Assembly: GCA_029882215.1 (NCBI GenBank)
Contig: JAOULC010000010.1
Span: 1 to 64,000, forward strand
Source: Gammaproteobacteria bacterium
Lineage (GTDB): Bacteria > Pseudomonadota > Gammaproteobacteria > SZUA-229
Length of the DNA: 64,000 nucleotides
Reading direction: 5' to 3'
In this document: piece after piece, positions 38,376 through 49,448 of the stretch
Position numbering within the stretch: position 1 is the stretch's first letter
Layout: every line of letters begins with the position of its first letter
Position numbers and translations under genes: made by a program
Notes under the pieces: model-generated
Told to the model about the DNA's origin: nothing
The model's database searches: none
What the model saw: the letters and a program-made list of their open reading frames with translations, nothing else

Positions 38376-39271
38376 TGAGATGACTCCTGATTTTGATATT
38401 CATTAGAAATAGTCGAGTGGTTAAAACGACTAGTAAATTTAAAAACCTGTTTGTCGCAGACATCTATACAGCGGCCACAATTTGTACAATTCAGGTTCAG
38501 TATGAGTGGACTTGCATTGTGCTTTTCACCATGTAATGCAGGGTGTATCACTTGCTCTTCAGGGCAGACTAAAAAACAATCCATGCAGTTATCGCATTTA
38601 TTTCTTTGATAGGCACTGATGCGAATCACACCCATTCTGCCAAATAAACTATAAAAAGCACCGACAGGGCAGATGTGGCCACACCATGCATCTCGACTGA
38701 TGAGCAGGTCGAATAGAAATATAACAAGCAGAATCAATCCGGAGATCAATAGTCCGTTAATAATACCTCTTTGGACCAAACTTACCGGGTTGATTAGTTC
38801 CCATGATAGTGTTCCTGTAATAAGAGCCATTACAAAAGTAACAGTGAGTAACCAGTAGCGTGTATTTCTAGGAAATAATGAGCTGCTTTTTATGTTTAGT
38901 TTTTTGCGCAGCCAGCTTGCGCTATCTGTCGCTATATTTATTGGGCATAGCCATGAGCAGTAAACTCTGCCGCCAACCAGCAGATAAAATAATGAAACAA
39001 TAATGGCACCTGTAATGATCACAGTAGACAGGTATTGACCTGCAAACAAGGACTGTACTGCAATAAACGGGTCTGATAAAGGAAGAATATCAAGCGTCAA
39101 ACTTGAGCTCAGATTTCCTTTGATTATCCATATACCGGCAAGCGGGCCGATTAAGAAAAGACTGAATACCAGCAGCTGTGTTAATCGGCGTAGCAACAGC
39201 CACTTATGGCGTTGCAGCCAGCTTCTTTCAAGCGAATCGTTTTGCTGTATATCAGGTGTAGGAGTGTTCAT
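38372..39271 (-). CDS. napH: Quinol dehydrogenase membrane component NapH
   Basis: Multi-TM, GRVYCSWLCPINI, CGHICPVGAFY, two 4Fe-4S motifs (CDNCMDCFLVCP, CTNCGRCIDVC). Confidence 0.93.
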   Translation of the reverse strand: MNTPTPDIQQNDSLERSWLQRHKWLLLRRLTQLLVFSLFLIGPLAGIWIIKGNLSSSLTLDILPLSDPFIAVQSLFAGQYLSTVIITGAIIVSLFYLLVGGRVYCSWLCPINIATDSASWLRKKLNIKSSSLFPRNTRYWLLTVTFVMALITGTLSWELINPVSLVQRGIINGLLISGLILLVIFLFDLLISRDAWCGHICPVGAFYSLFGRMGVIRISAYQRNKCDNCMDCFLVCPEEQVIHPALHGEKHNASPLILNLNCTNCGRCIDVCDKQVFKFTSRFNHSTISNEYQNQESSQ

Positions 39272-40059
39272 CAGTCTTTACCCAGACCTTTGCCGGCATG
39301 GTCATACTTAAGGCCATCGGGCAGGTTATATTCATGCTTAGCATCAGGAGTGACAAGGCTTTGCCCGGCTTTTTCTTTTTCTTTCCAGCCAAGGCGATAG
39401 TGTCGTCCAAGTTCACCTTTTGCCAGAGCAACGGGTAGTACTTTTATAGCGGCTTCATCGAGTACACAGGCGCGTTCACATTTGCCGCAACCTGTGCATT
39501 TATCAGAATGTACAACCGGGATGAATAGGGCATGTTTATTTGTGCGTATATTATGTTGTGGCTCTAGCGTAATGGCAGAGTTAATTAAAGGGCAGATTCG
39601 ATGACAAACATCGCAGCGTAATCCTTGAAAATTAAGACAGGACTCCTGATCAATTAATACAGCCAGACCCATACGGGCATCATCAATATCAGTTAATGAT
39701 TTGTCGAGTGCATTCGTCGGGCATGCTTTAACACAAGGTATATCCTCACACATTTCGCAGGGAATTTTACGCGCTTCAAAGTAAGGTGTGCCCGTAGCGG
39801 CACGATCAACAATGTCAGCCAATTTTAGTATGTCGTAAGGGCAGTCCCTTACACATAATCCACACCGAACACAGGCAGCAAGAAAATCATCTTCTGTGAG
39901 TGCACCCGGAGGACGAAGTGAAGTGGTTGCTAGTGAGCTGGCATTTTTTGTATAAAAACCCAGCCCCAGTCCTAACAGTGAGACACCACAAATAGTACGA
40001 GCCGTTTCTGTTAAGAAACGTCTTCTCTTCGCATTGGTTTGTGATGAGACGAGAGACAT
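39271..40059 (-). CDS. napG: Ferredoxin-type protein NapG
   Basis: Tat-like RRRFLT, multiple 4Fe-4S motifs ([37 protein letters not shown]). Confidence 0.93.
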   Translation of the reverse strand: MSLVSSQTNAKRRRFLTETARTICGVSLLGLGLGFYTKNASSLATTSLRPPGALTEDDFLAACVRCGLCVRDCPYDILKLADIVDRAATGTPYFEARKIPCEMCEDIPCVKACPTNALDKSLTDIDDARMGLAVLIDQESCLNFQGLRCDVCHRICPLINSAITLEPQHNIRTNKHALFIPVVHSDKCTGCGKCERACVLDEAAIKVLPVALAKGELGRHYRLGWKEKEKAGQSLVTPDAKHEYNLPDGLKYDHAGKGLGKD

Positions 40060-40068
40060 AACCGCTCC

Positions 40069-42576
40069 TTATACTTTCAAAACTTTAACAGCGCATTTTT
40101 TGTAGTCTGTTTCTTTTGACAGAGGGTCAGTCGCATCAAGTGTTAACTTATTAATCAATCGACCGGCATCAAACCAGGGAACAAAAATAAGTCCTTCGGG
40201 CGGACGATTACGTCCACGAGTTTCTACACGGAGTTCGATTTCACCACGGCGGCTCGCAACCTTGGCAAGCATGCCTCTGCGCAGGCCGCGCTTTTTCGCA
40301 TCATTCGGATGAATGAACATTACGGCATCCGGGAAGGCTCTGTACAGTTCAGGTACACGACGTGTCATTGAACCTGAGTGCCAGTGTTCCAGTACGCGGC
40401 CAGTTGATAGCCATAAATCATATTCTTTATCAGGGCTTTCAGCGGCGGGTTCAAACGGTGCAAAAATAATATTAGCGCGGCCGTCTTTTTTACCATAGAA
40501 CTGAACTTTACTGCCTTTTTCAACGAAGGGGTCGAAGCCTTCACGGTAACGCCAGAGAGTTTCCTTACCATTTATCACTGGCCAGCGGAGACCGCGGGCT
40601 TTGTGATAAGTATCGAATTCGCCAAGGTCGTGGCCTTTTTTAGGGCCTTGTGTTCCGAACAAGCGATATTCTTCAAATAAGCCTTTTTGCATATAAAAAC
40701 CAAAATGATCCATTTCGGTATTGTCGTATGCATTGCCTTCGCTGTCTGTTATTTGTTGTTTGGGGTATTTATCAACGTTACCATTTTGAAATAGTACTTC
40801 ATATAATGTTTTACCTCGAAGCTCAGGCTTTTTATCGATTAATTCTTTAGGCCAGACTTCTTCAACGGTAAAGCGTTTTGAAAACTCAGCCATTTGCCAT
40901 AAGTCAGACTGTGATTCACCGGGTGCTTTAACTTGCTGGCGCCAGAACTGTGTACGACGTTCAGCATTACCGTAAGCCCCTTCTTTTTCTGTCCACATGG
41001 CAGTCGGTAAAATAAGATCGCCTGCGATGGCAGTAACAGTGGGGTACGGATCGGACACTACAATAAAGTTTTCAGGGTTTCTGTAGCCCGGGTAAGTTTC
41101 ATCGTTAAAGTTAGCGGCTGCTTGTACATTGTTATTACACATAACCCAGTAAGCGTTTAATTTGCCATCTTTGAGCATGCGGTTTTGTAACACAGCGTGA
41201 TAACCGGGTTTTTCTGGAATGGTACCTTCAGGTAGTTTCCAGATCTTTTCAGCAAATGTTCGGTGAGCCGGATTTTTAACAACCAGATCAGCGGGTAAAC
41301 GATGGGCAAAAGTACCCACTTCACGTGCTGTTCCACAAGCAGACGGTTGCCCGGTTAATGAGAAGGGACTGTTGCCGGGCTCAGAAATTTTACCCATTAA
41401 TAAGTGGATGTTGTAAACCAGACCGTTAACCCATACACCTCGAGTGTGTTGGTTGAAACCCATGGTCCAGAAAGAAGTGACTTTCTTGGAAGGATCGGCA
41501 TAAACTTTTGCTAAAGCTAGCAGGTTTTTTTCTGGTACACCGCTGAGCTTAGAGGTGTATTCAAGTGTGTATTCAGAAACAGATTTTTTATACTCTTCAA
41601 AAGTTATGCCGCTGAGTTTGCCACCGGTGCCGGTTTTCTTTTGTTCCAGCGGGTGCTCAGGACGCAAACCATAGCCAATATCAGTTGGGGTCTTTTTGAA
41701 GTTAACATGATCCTTAACAAATTCTTTGTTATAAGATTTTGTCTGGATAATATAATTTGCAATATAGTTGGCGATGGCCAGATCTGTTTGTGGAGTAAAC
41801 ACCATGCCGTTATCCGCCAGATCAAAACAGCGATGTTTAAAAGTAGACATAACATGAACTTCGCAGCCTTCTTTTGTCAGCCGGGTGTCACTTAAGCGTG
41901 ACCATAGTATGGGATGCATTTCTGCCATATTGGCGCCCCATAAAACAAAGACATCTGCATGTTCCAAATCATCATAGCAACCCATAGGTTCATCGGCGCC
42001 AAAGCCACGCATAAAGGCACCAACAGCCGAAGCCATACAGTGACGGGCGTTGGGATCAAGATTGTTAGAGCGGAAACCGGCTTTAAACAGTTTAGATGCC
42101 GCATAACCTTCCCATACTGTCCACTGGCCAGAACCGAACATACCAACAGAGGTCGGGCCTTTTTTCTTTAAGGCTTCCTTCCATTTAACGGCCATGATAT
42201 CAAAGGCCTGATCCCAGCTTATCGGTGTGAATTCACCTTCCTTATCATAGACACCATCAGTCATACGCAGCAGAGGTGTGGTAAGGCGGTCTTTTCCATA
42301 CATGATCTTAGAAAGAAAATAACCTTTAATACAGTTAAGTCCGCGGTTTACCGGTGCATCAGGGTCGCCCTGAGTGGCAATAACACGGCCGTCTTTAGTG
42401 CCAACCAGTACACTGCAACCTGTTCCACAAAAACGACATGGTGCTTTATCCCAGCGAATTTGACTGCTACTGGTTTTAGCGATGGCATTATTGATCCCCG
42501 GTATCGTGATACCCGCGGCAGCGGCAGTTGCGGCAATTGCATTGGTTTTAATAAAGCTTCTTCTTGTTAGTTTCAT
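40069..42576 (-). CDS. napA: Periplasmic nitrate reductase catalytic subunit NapA
   Basis: Tat signal [48 protein letters not shown]; Mo-ligand region [10 protein letters not shown]. Confidence 0.98.
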   Translation of the reverse strand: MKLTRRSFIKTNAIAATAAAAGITIPGINNAIAKTSSSQIRWDKAPCRFCGTGCSVLVGTKDGRVIATQGDPDAPVNRGLNCIKGYFLSKIMYGKDRLTTPLLRMTDGVYDKEGEFTPISWDQAFDIMAVKWKEALKKKGPTSVGMFGSGQWTVWEGYAASKLFKAGFRSNNLDPNARHCMASAVGAFMRGFGADEPMGCYDDLEHADVFVLWGANMAEMHPILWSRLSDTRLTKEGCEVHVMSTFKHRCFDLADNGMVFTPQTDLAIANYIANYIIQTKSYNKEFVKDHVNFKKTPTDIGYGLRPEHPLEQKKTGTGGKLSGITFEEYKKSVSEYTLEYTSKLSGVPEKNLLALAKVYADPSKKVTSFWTMGFNQHTRGVWVNGLVYNIHLLMGKISEPGNSPFSLTGQPSACGTAREVGTFAHRLPADLVVKNPAHRTFAEKIWKLPEGTIPEKPGYHAVLQNRMLKDGKLNAYWVMCNNNVQAAANFNDETYPGYRNPENFIVVSDPYPTVTAIAGDLILPTAMWTEKEGAYGNAERRTQFWRQQVKAPGESQSDLWQMAEFSKRFTVEEVWPKELIDKKPELRGKTLYEVLFQNGNVDKYPKQQITDSEGNAYDNTEMDHFGFYMQKGLFEEYRLFGTQGPKKGHDLGEFDTYHKARGLRWPVINGKETLWRYREGFDPFVEKGSKVQFYGKKDGRANIIFAPFEPAAESPDKEYDLWLSTGRVLEHWHSGSMTRRVPELYRAFPDAVMFIHPNDAKKRGLRRGMLAKVASRRGEIELRVETRGRNRPPEGLIFVPWFDAGRLINKLTLDATDPLSKETDYKKCAVKVLKV

Positions 42577-42878
42577 AGTGTGGGCTCCAGTGGATCAGAT
42601 TCATTACAACCACATGTGGGTATAGTGGCAGGGTCAATTACTTCATCAATATTATTTTCATCGTGGTGGTAAACTACCGCGACAGAGAGAATGTTGGGCA
42701 TATCCTGAAACTGCATTACACGATCTGCCAGAGCATTGGAACTCTCGTCTTCAATTGTGACGATCAGTTTTCCTCCGCTATTTGCATGCACTTCAACACC
42801 ATCAATTTGAGACAACATATTCGATGCTATTTCTGATTTATCTGGTGAAGCGTGAATGAGCACGCCGCTAATATTCAT
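42573..42878 (-). CDS. napD: Nap chaperone NapD
   Basis: [31 protein letters not shown]; 4-nt overlap with napA. Confidence 0.9.
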   Translation of the reverse strand: MNISGVLIHASPDKSEIASNMLSQIDGVEVHANSGGKLIVTIEDESSNALADRVMQFQDMPNILSVAVVYHHDENNIDEVIDPATIPTCGCNESDPLEPTL

Positions 42879-43411
42879 AATGCAGACTCCTTAAGGTATG
42901 AACCATGATCAGGTTCATTGGGGTTTTGATAACTGAGCTTGATAGCGTGATTCGGACATGGCTGAAAACAGGCGCCACATCCATTACATAATAATGAGTC
43001 AATAACAGGGTATGGAGGCTGCCCCACTCTGGGAGTAAAACCAATGGCTTCTGTTTCACATTGTTCACGGCAAGTCATGCAGTGAATGCCCTTAAAGACA
43101 AGGCATTTGTCAGTGATGGTGGACTGAATAGTCCAGGGTTGTTCGCCAGCTCTTACTGCCAGTACGTTGTCATTACAACTATCGACACAGTCTAAGCAAA
43201 AGGTGCATTCACCCTTAGAGAAATCAACCTCTGGGTATTTGCCAGAACCTGAGAACAGAATGTTTTGCGGGCAGGCCTTTATGCAGTCACCACACTGTGT
43301 ACAGATTTCGACAAAAAGGTATTCAGCAAGTGAAAAAGGCGGACGTATTGGTGCATGACGGTTGGTAAAATCACCCCGTAAAAATTGCTTTCTGGTAATC
43401 GCTCCTGCCAT
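42875..43411 (-). CDS. napF: Ferredoxin-type protein NapF
   Basis: ITRKQFLRGDF and three 4Fe-4S clusters; start placed at internal ATG (43411, MAGAITRKQF), as the ORF-track N-terminus overlaps the promoter region. Confidence 0.88.
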   Translation of the reverse strand: MAGAITRKQFLRGDFTNRHAPIRPPFSLAEYLFVEICTQCGDCIKACPQNILFSGSGKYPEVDFSKGECTFCLDCVDSCNDNVLAVRAGEQPWTIQSTITDKCLVFKGIHCMTCREQCETEAIGFTPRVGQPPYPVIDSLLCNGCGACFQPCPNHAIKLSYQNPNEPDHGSYLKESAL

Positions 43412-43477
43412 ACCACGCACCCTGACTTTATCTTGATTAATTTGAATATAATAATAGTGTGATTGAAAAAACACGCT

Positions 43478-43491
43478 GTGATATAAATCAA
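43478..43491. promoter_or_regulatory. Putative FNR binding site upstream of napF
   Basis: GTGAT-ATAA-ATCAA, 9/10 to TTGAT-N4-ATCAA; centred about 31-34 bp upstream of TATTAT -10-like hexamers (43448-43456) on the minus strand. Confidence 0.6.
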
Positions 43492-43621
43492 TAACTGAGT
43501 CGATACTATATAGCAGTAGTGACTGCGTTTTGTTAGCTAACAGTATAAAACAAGGAGCAGGGTAGAGGTGTTTAAGGCGAGTATGCAATAGCGGGTTTTG
43601 CCAGCTATTGCATCAGTTATG

Positions 43622-46471
43622 TTAATTGGGTGTTTTTTTGTTTTGGCGCTGCATTAATTCTTTTAAGTACTTACCGGTATAAGAACAGGGTTCTTTCATC
43701 ACATCTTCAGGTGTTCCTGCAGCAATAATTTGCCCGCCTTTACCGCCACCTTCCGGGCCTAAGTCAACGATCCAGTCGGCGGTCTTGATAACATCGAGAT
43801 TGTGTTCAATAACGATCAATGTGTTGCCGTGATCACGCAAGCGGTGGATGACTTGCAATAACTGCTGTACGTCATGAAAGTGCAGGCCGGTAGTTGGTTC
43901 ATCCAAGATATAGATGGTCTGGCCGGTATCTCGTTTAGATAATTCTTTTGCTAACTTGATTCGCTGCGCTTCTCCGCCTGACAGTGTGGTCGCACCCTGT
44001 CCTAATGTTATGTAGGACAAACCAACGTCTACCAGTGTTTGTAATTTGCGTTTCAAAACAGGTATAGCATCAAAAAATGGCAGGGCATCTTCAACTGTCA
44101 GGTCGAGGACCTGATTAATGTTTTTACCTTTGTACTGAATGTCGAGCGTTTCTCGGTTATAGCGTTTGCCATGGCAAATATCGCAGGGCACAAAAATATC
44201 CGGTAGAAAATGCATTTCAACTTTAATGACGCCATCACCTGAACAGGCTTCGCAGCGGCCGCCTTTAACATTAAAACTAAAACGTCCCGGTTTGTAACCG
44301 CGAGCTCTAGCCTCCGGTGAACCTGCAAACAGTTCACGAATAGGGGTGAACAAGCCGGTATAGGTTGCCGGGTTAGAGCGCGGTGTGCGACCGATCGGTG
44401 CCTGATCGATATCGACCACTTTATCAAAATGCTCAAGCCCTTCTATTGACTGATAAGGTGCGGCTTCAGCAGATGCTTTATTAATATGTTGAGCCAGTAC
44501 TTTGTATAAGGTGTCATTAATGAGTGTTGATTTTCCGGAACCGGAAACGCCAGTAACGCAGGTCAGCAGGCCGACCGGTATTTGCAGATTAACATCCTGT
44601 AAGTTGTTGCCGGAGGAACCGTTAATTTTCAGCCAGGCATCACCGGCAGGAGTACGCTGCGTGCTGATATTAATCGCTTCTTTTCCGGACATGTACTGAC
44701 CGGTCAGCGAGTTGTCATTAGCCATGATTTCTGCCGGTGTTCCCGTTGCAGTCACGTTGCCTCCATGTACACCGGCACCGGGCCCAATATCAACCACATA
44801 GTCAGCGGCAAGAATAGCATCCTCATCGTGCTCAACGACGATAACCGTATTGCCCATGTCGCGTAACTGCAACAGGGTTTTAATCAACCGGTCATTGTCA
44901 CGCTGATGTAAACCAATTGAAGGCTCGTCAAGAATATACATCACCCCCATCAGGCCGGCACCAATCTGACTGGCCAGTCTGATACGCTGTGCTTCACCGC
45001 CGGAGAGACTGTCTGATTTTCTGTCCAGCGATAAATATTCAAGGCCAACATTGACCAAAAAACGTAAACGGGTGCTGATTTCTTTTACAATTTTATCGGC
45101 AATTTCGCCCTGTTTTCCCGACAGCTCTAAACTATCGAAAAACTCAAGACTGTGTTCAATGGCCATATTGGTAATTGACGGCAGGTTTTTATCGGTAATA
45201 AAGACATGGCGTGCGCTTTTATTAAGGCGCGTGCCTTCACATGAGGGACACTGTTGCTGCGATAAATACTTTGAAAGCTCTTCGCGCACAGCCGATGAAT
45301 CGGTGTCATGATAACGGCGATCCATATTTGGGATGATGCCTTCAAACGGGTGGATGCGGCTTTTTGCCGGACCGCGCTGTGACGGATAATAAAATTTTAT
45401 TTCATCGTCGCCACTGCCAAAAAGAATGATCTTTTTGATTTTTTCTGGCAGCTCCTTATATGGAGTTTCCAGATCAATACCGTAATGATCCGCCAGCCCC
45501 TGGAGCAGGCTGAAGTAGTAGGCGTTGCGCCGGTCCCAGCCGCGTACCGCACCACCGGCTAAACTGATGGCGGGGTTAACAATGACACGGGTGGGATCAA
45601 AGTAATCTTTGTTGCCAATGCCTTCACAGGCTTCACAGGCACCGACCGGGTTATTAAAAGAAAAGAGTCTTGGCTCAAGTTCGGTCAGGCTGTATCCACA
45701 CACAGGGCAGGCGTATTTTGATGAAAAAATAATTTCATCGCCTTCTTTTTCATCAATATAGGCAATCATTGCAATGCCACCGGTCATTGCAATGGTGGTT
45801 TCAAAAGATTCTGCAAGCCGCTGCTGAATACCGTCACGGACTTTGAAACGATCGACGATAACTTCGATAGTGTGTTTTTTATTGGCTTCGAGTTCAGGTG
45901 TTTCATCCAGTTCGACGATGACGCCATCAACCCGGGCGCGGATAAATCCCTGACGTTTCAGGTCGTCAAATAAATTCTGGTATTCGCCTTTGCGTTCCTG
46001 AATGACCGGGGCCAGCATCATCATGCGACTGTCTTCGGGTAATTCCAGTACCAGATCAACCATCTGGCTGACCGTTTGTGCTTCAAGTGATTCACCGTGA
46101 TCCGGACAAACCGGGATACCGGCGCGGGCATAGAGCAGGCGCAGATAATCATAGATTTCGGTGATGGTACCGACAGTCGAGCGCGGGTTGTGTGAGGTGG
46201 TTTTTTGTTCGATAGAAATAGCCGGTGACAAGCCTTCGATATGATCGACATCCGGTTTTTCCATCATCGATAAAAACTGCCGGGCATAAGCCGAGAGTGA
46301 TTCGACATAGCGACGCTGGCCTTCAGCAAAAATAGTATCAAAAGCCAGTGATGATTTACCGGAGCCCGACAACCCGGTAATAACGATAAGCTTATCGCGT
46401 GGTAAATCGAGCGAAATGTTCTTTAGGTTATGTGTTCGCGCGCCACGTATTTGTATCGTCTTATTTTGCAT
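43622..46471 (-). CDS. uvrA: Excinuclease ABC subunit A
   Basis: [62 protein letters not shown]; start at ATG 46471, ORF track begins 28 codons earlier. Confidence 0.97.
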   Translation of the reverse strand: MQNKTIQIRGARTHNLKNISLDLPRDKLIVITGLSGSGKSSLAFDTIFAEGQRRYVESLSAYARQFLSMMEKPDVDHIEGLSPAISIEQKTTSHNPRSTVGTITEIYDYLRLLYARAGIPVCPDHGESLEAQTVSQMVDLVLELPEDSRMMMLAPVIQERKGEYQNLFDDLKRQGFIRARVDGVIVELDETPELEANKKHTIEVIVDRFKVRDGIQQRLAESFETTIAMTGGIAMIAYIDEKEGDEIIFSSKYACPVCGYSLTELEPRLFSFNNPVGACEACEGIGNKDYFDPTRVIVNPAISLAGGAVRGWDRRNAYYFSLLQGLADHYGIDLETPYKELPEKIKKIILFGSGDDEIKFYYPSQRGPAKSRIHPFEGIIPNMDRRYHDTDSSAVREELSKYLSQQQCPSCEGTRLNKSARHVFITDKNLPSITNMAIEHSLEFFDSLELSGKQGEIADKIVKEISTRLRFLVNVGLEYLSLDRKSDSLSGGEAQRIRLASQIGAGLMGVMYILDEPSIGLHQRDNDRLIKTLLQLRDMGNTVIVVEHDEDAILAADYVVDIGPGAGVHGGNVTATGTPAEIMANDNSLTGQYMSGKEAINISTQRTPAGDAWLKINGSSGNNLQDVNLQIPVGLLTCVTGVSGSGKSTLINDTLYKVLAQHINKASAEAAPYQSIEGLEHFDKVVDIDQAPIGRTPRSNPATYTGLFTPIRELFAGSPEARARGYKPGRFSFNVKGGRCEACSGDGVIKVEMHFLPDIFVPCDICHGKRYNRETLDIQYKGKNINQVLDLTVEDALPFFDAIPVLKRKLQTLVDVGLSYITLGQGATTLSGGEAQRIKLAKELSKRDTGQTIYILDEPTTGLHFHDVQQLLQVIHRLRDHGNTLIVIEHNLDVIKTADWIVDLGPEGGGKGGQIIAAGTPEDVMKEPCSYTGKYLKELMQRQNKKTPN

Positions 46472-46607
46472 AACAATCCTGCTGCTGTACTGATAGAATA
46501 GGCGCGCGTTGGTAGTCAATGCCCGACCCTGAGCCAACTGCTGATTATAACTCATTGGGCAATGAAAACAGGGCCGAATGTCTATATGAATAGAGAGTTT
46601 TAGATAG

Positions 46608-47978
46608 ATGCCAGTAAAGCAGCAGGGTTTAACCCCTCTTGAATTAAAAGCAGGATCATCAATTGCGTTAATCTACGGCATCCGGATGCTGGGCTTGTTC
46701 ATGATTTTGCCGGTATTCTCTATCTATGCAGAAAACCTGGCTGATACAACACCTTTACTGATAGGCCTTGCATTGGGGATCTATGGGCTCACACAGGGCT
46801 TACTGCAAATCCCTTTTGGTATGTTATCCGATAAAATTGGCCGTAAACCCGTGATCGCAGCCGGTCTGTTGGTGTTTGCTATGGGCAGTGTCGTTGCGGC
46901 CTATGCTGATACAATCTATGGCGTGATAGGTGGTCGGGCAATACAAGGTGCTGGCGCTATTGCCGCCGCTTTGATGGCACTGGCCGCTGATTTAAGCCGG
47001 GAAGAGCACAGGATGAAAGTCATGAGCCTGATCGGTATTAATATCGGCCTGGCTTTTGCACTGGCGATGATTTTAGGCCCGGTGATATATGCCTGGGCCG
47101 GGATGAAGGGTATTTTTCTTATCACGGCTGCTCTGGCGCTGTCCGGCATTATTGTGCTATTTAAAATTGTGCCCAGGGCCAACAGCTTAAGTTTTCACCG
47201 GGATGCCCAGTTAACCCCCTCTGATTTGTCCTCTATTTTCAAAAATACTCAGTTATTAAGGCTCGATGCTGGAATATTTATCCTGCACGCAGTGCTGATG
47301 GCCAGTTTTATTGCAATACCCTTGATGTTGCGCGATGCCGGGCTGGAAAGCCTGCAGCATGGCTGGCTCTATACGCCAGTTTTTATCGTTTCAATTATGT
47401 TGATGGTACCGTTTATTATCATCGCAGAAGCCAAGCGGCGGATGAAGCAGGTGTTTGTGGGTGCTGTATTCGTGCTAGCGGTATCACTGATCATCATGAT
47501 GTTTTCAGCGAACCATCTTGTTACTATCGTGCTGGCTTTAACGCTGTTTTTTACGGCATTTAACCTGTTAGAAGCCAGTCTGCCATCGCTGGTTGCAAAA
47601 ATATCACCGGCAGACAGGAAGGGGACCGCAATGGGGGTTTATTCCTCATCACAGTTTCTGGGGGCATTTACCGGCGGCGTAATCGGTGGCTGGGCTTATG
47701 GTCAGGGTGGTGCCGTGTGGCTGCTCGGCTGTTGTGTTGCTCTGGTACTGGTCTGGTTCATGCTGGCGGTGACCATGAAAAACCCGCGTTATGTGAGTAC
47801 TTATTTGTTAAATATTGGTCCGATTGAAGAAAAAGAGGTTAACCGTATGATCACAACACTGGTGGCAATACGAGGCGTCGCAGAGGTGTCTATTATTGCT
47901 GAAGAGGGTGTTGCCTACCTGAAAGTAGATTTAAAAGCATTAGATCTTGATCAGCTGATGTCGTACTCAGTTACCTGA
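46608..47978 (+). CDS. MFS transporter, YajR-like, with C-terminal soluble domain
   Basis: 12-TM MFS pattern [25 protein letters not shown]-terminal [20 protein letters not shown] resembles the YAM domain. Confidence 0.85.
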   Translation: MPVKQQGLTPLELKAGSSIALIYGIRMLGLFMILPVFSIYAENLADTTPLLIGLALGIYGLTQGLLQIPFGMLSDKIGRKPVIAAGLLVFAMGSVVAAYADTIYGVIGGRAIQGAGAIAAALMALAADLSREEHRMKVMSLIGINIGLAFALAMILGPVIYAWAGMKGIFLITAALALSGIIVLFKIVPRANSLSFHRDAQLTPSDLSSIFKNTQLLRLDAGIFILHAVLMASFIAIPLMLRDAGLESLQHGWLYTPVFIVSIMLMVPFIIIAEAKRRMKQVFVGAVFVLAVSLIIMMFSANHLVTIVLALTLFFTAFNLLEASLPSLVAKISPADRKGTAMGVYSSSQFLGAFTGGVIGGWAYGQGGAVWLLGCCVALVLVWFMLAVTMKNPRYVSTYLLNIGPIEEKEVNRMITTLVAIRGVAEVSIIAEEGVAYLKVDLKALDLDQLMSYSVT

Positions 47979-48259
47979 TCAGCAAAATAAGTCTTTAATA
48001 TTCAGGCTTGGGCTTAAATATGGCTAAGATTCTGTATTTAAGTCTAAGTTGTATAGAAAATTTGCGCTTAAAATGAGAAGATATAAAAGCTGATAGCACG
48101 CTCAGGTCAATGGGTGGCGGGTCTCTATAAATACCAGTCGATGGCTTTCATTGAGGATAGAGCTCAATATACAAATCGCTAATCAAAGTGGTAAGTTATT
48201 GATAGTTAACCATATTTGATTGTTTTTGACTAATTATATAATCGTAAGAGAGTTTTGAT

Positions 48260-48757
48260 ATGGCACGTGGTGTAAATAAAGTAATTTTGGTGGGCAACTG
48301 TGGTAAAGACCCGGAAACTCGTTACACTCCTAGTGGTGCTGCGGTAACAAATATTTCTATCGCAACGACGGAAAGCTGGAAAGATAAAAGCAGCGGTGAA
48401 CGTCAGGATAAAACGGAATGGCACAATGTGGTATTTTTTGGACGCTTAGCAGAAATTGCAGGCGAGTACTTGAAGAAAGGTTCACAGGTTTATATTGAAG
48501 GTGCGCTAACTACTGAAAAGTGGACAGATAAATCGGGTAATGACCGTTATACCACTAAAATCAAAGCCAATGATATGCAGATGTTAGGTGGTCGTGAGGG
48601 TGGTGGTTTTGGGGGCGGCTCGAATCAGCCACAAGGTTCTAACTCGTCTTATAAGCAGTCAAATAGTCAGCCAGCGAGTCGGTCGAATAATCAACAAGCG
48701 GCCCCTGCATACAGTGGAGCGGATGATCACGATTTTGATGATGATATCCCGTTTTAA
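48260..48757 (+). CDS. ssb: Single-stranded DNA-binding protein
   Basis: [35 protein letters not shown]-terminal DDDIPF tip. Confidence 0.97.
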   Translation: MARGVNKVILVGNCGKDPETRYTPSGAAVTNISIATTESWKDKSSGERQDKTEWHNVVFFGRLAEIAGEYLKKGSQVYIEGALTTEKWTDKSGNDRYTTKIKANDMQMLGGREGGGFGGGSNQPQGSNSSYKQSNSQPASRSNNQQAAPAYSGADDHDFDDDIPF

Positions 48758-48790
48758 TTTGACGAATGTACTAACAGTGAAAGATTAATG

Positions 48791-48818
48791 AAAGCCCCGT
48801 TAATTGGGGCTTTTTCTT
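48791..48818 (+). terminator. Intrinsic terminator of ssb
   Basis: aaagcccc-gttaatt-ggggctttttctttt. Confidence 0.88.
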
Positions 48819-48938
48819 TTGTTTAAATAAAAATAAAGGCATAATGAGAGTGCTTTTTTTACTATTAAGTTTGAATAAGTGTCATTTTTAGTGCAGTTAA
48901 GTGATGAGTTTTACGCATAATAAGCATAAGGCAGTAGT

Positions 48939-49343
48939 ATGGACGACAGCGATCATAATTCCTCGGCCGAGGCGGGTGTTAAAGTTTTATACATCGAAGA
49001 CAACTCCGCAAATATTAAACTGATGCAGGATATATTCTCCGAATTTCTTCCTTATGATTTTATTTCTGCAATGAATGCAAAAGAGGGCATTGCACTGGCA
49101 AAGGAGCAGCAGCCAGGTCTGATATTGATGGATATCAACATGGAGGGCATGGATGGTCTGGAAGCGTTTGAACTCATAAAACACGATGCAAACCTTGCAA
49201 CCATACCGGTGTTCGCAATCAGTGGCGATGCCATGCCGGAACAGATAGAAAAAGCACTCGCTCTTGGTTTTTCAGACTATATATCAAAGCCTTTTAATAT
49301 ACTGAATTTAATTGAGACAATTAACCAGTGTTTGAATAAATAG
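48939..49343 (+). CDS. Single-domain response regulator (receiver only)
   Basis: LYIEDNSANIKLM, phospho-acceptor LILMDINMEGMDG, SKPFN lysine; no output domain. Confidence 0.85.
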   Translation: MDDSDHNSSAEAGVKVLYIEDNSANIKLMQDIFSEFLPYDFISAMNAKEGIALAKEQQPGLILMDINMEGMDGLEAFELIKHDANLATIPVFAISGDAMPEQIEKALALGFSDYISKPFNILNLIETINQCLNK

Positions 49344-49448
49344 CATTATAAAAACAAATCAGAACCTTAATCACTGCCAGCGTAATAAGTATCAACTTGT
49401 TATGCTGTGACAAGTGTTGTAACAAATAACTTATTTCGAGAAATCATT

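Noticed and set aside
43584-43612. Terminator downstream of uvrA
   Set aside because: tgcaatagc...gctattgca is a good inverted repeat but lacks a T-run on either strand; kept only as a possible boundary element, not a terminator call.
46472-46607. LexA (SOS) box upstream of uvrA
   Set aside because: Looked for CTG-N10-CAG; only partial matches such as CTGCTGATTATAACTC. None reported.
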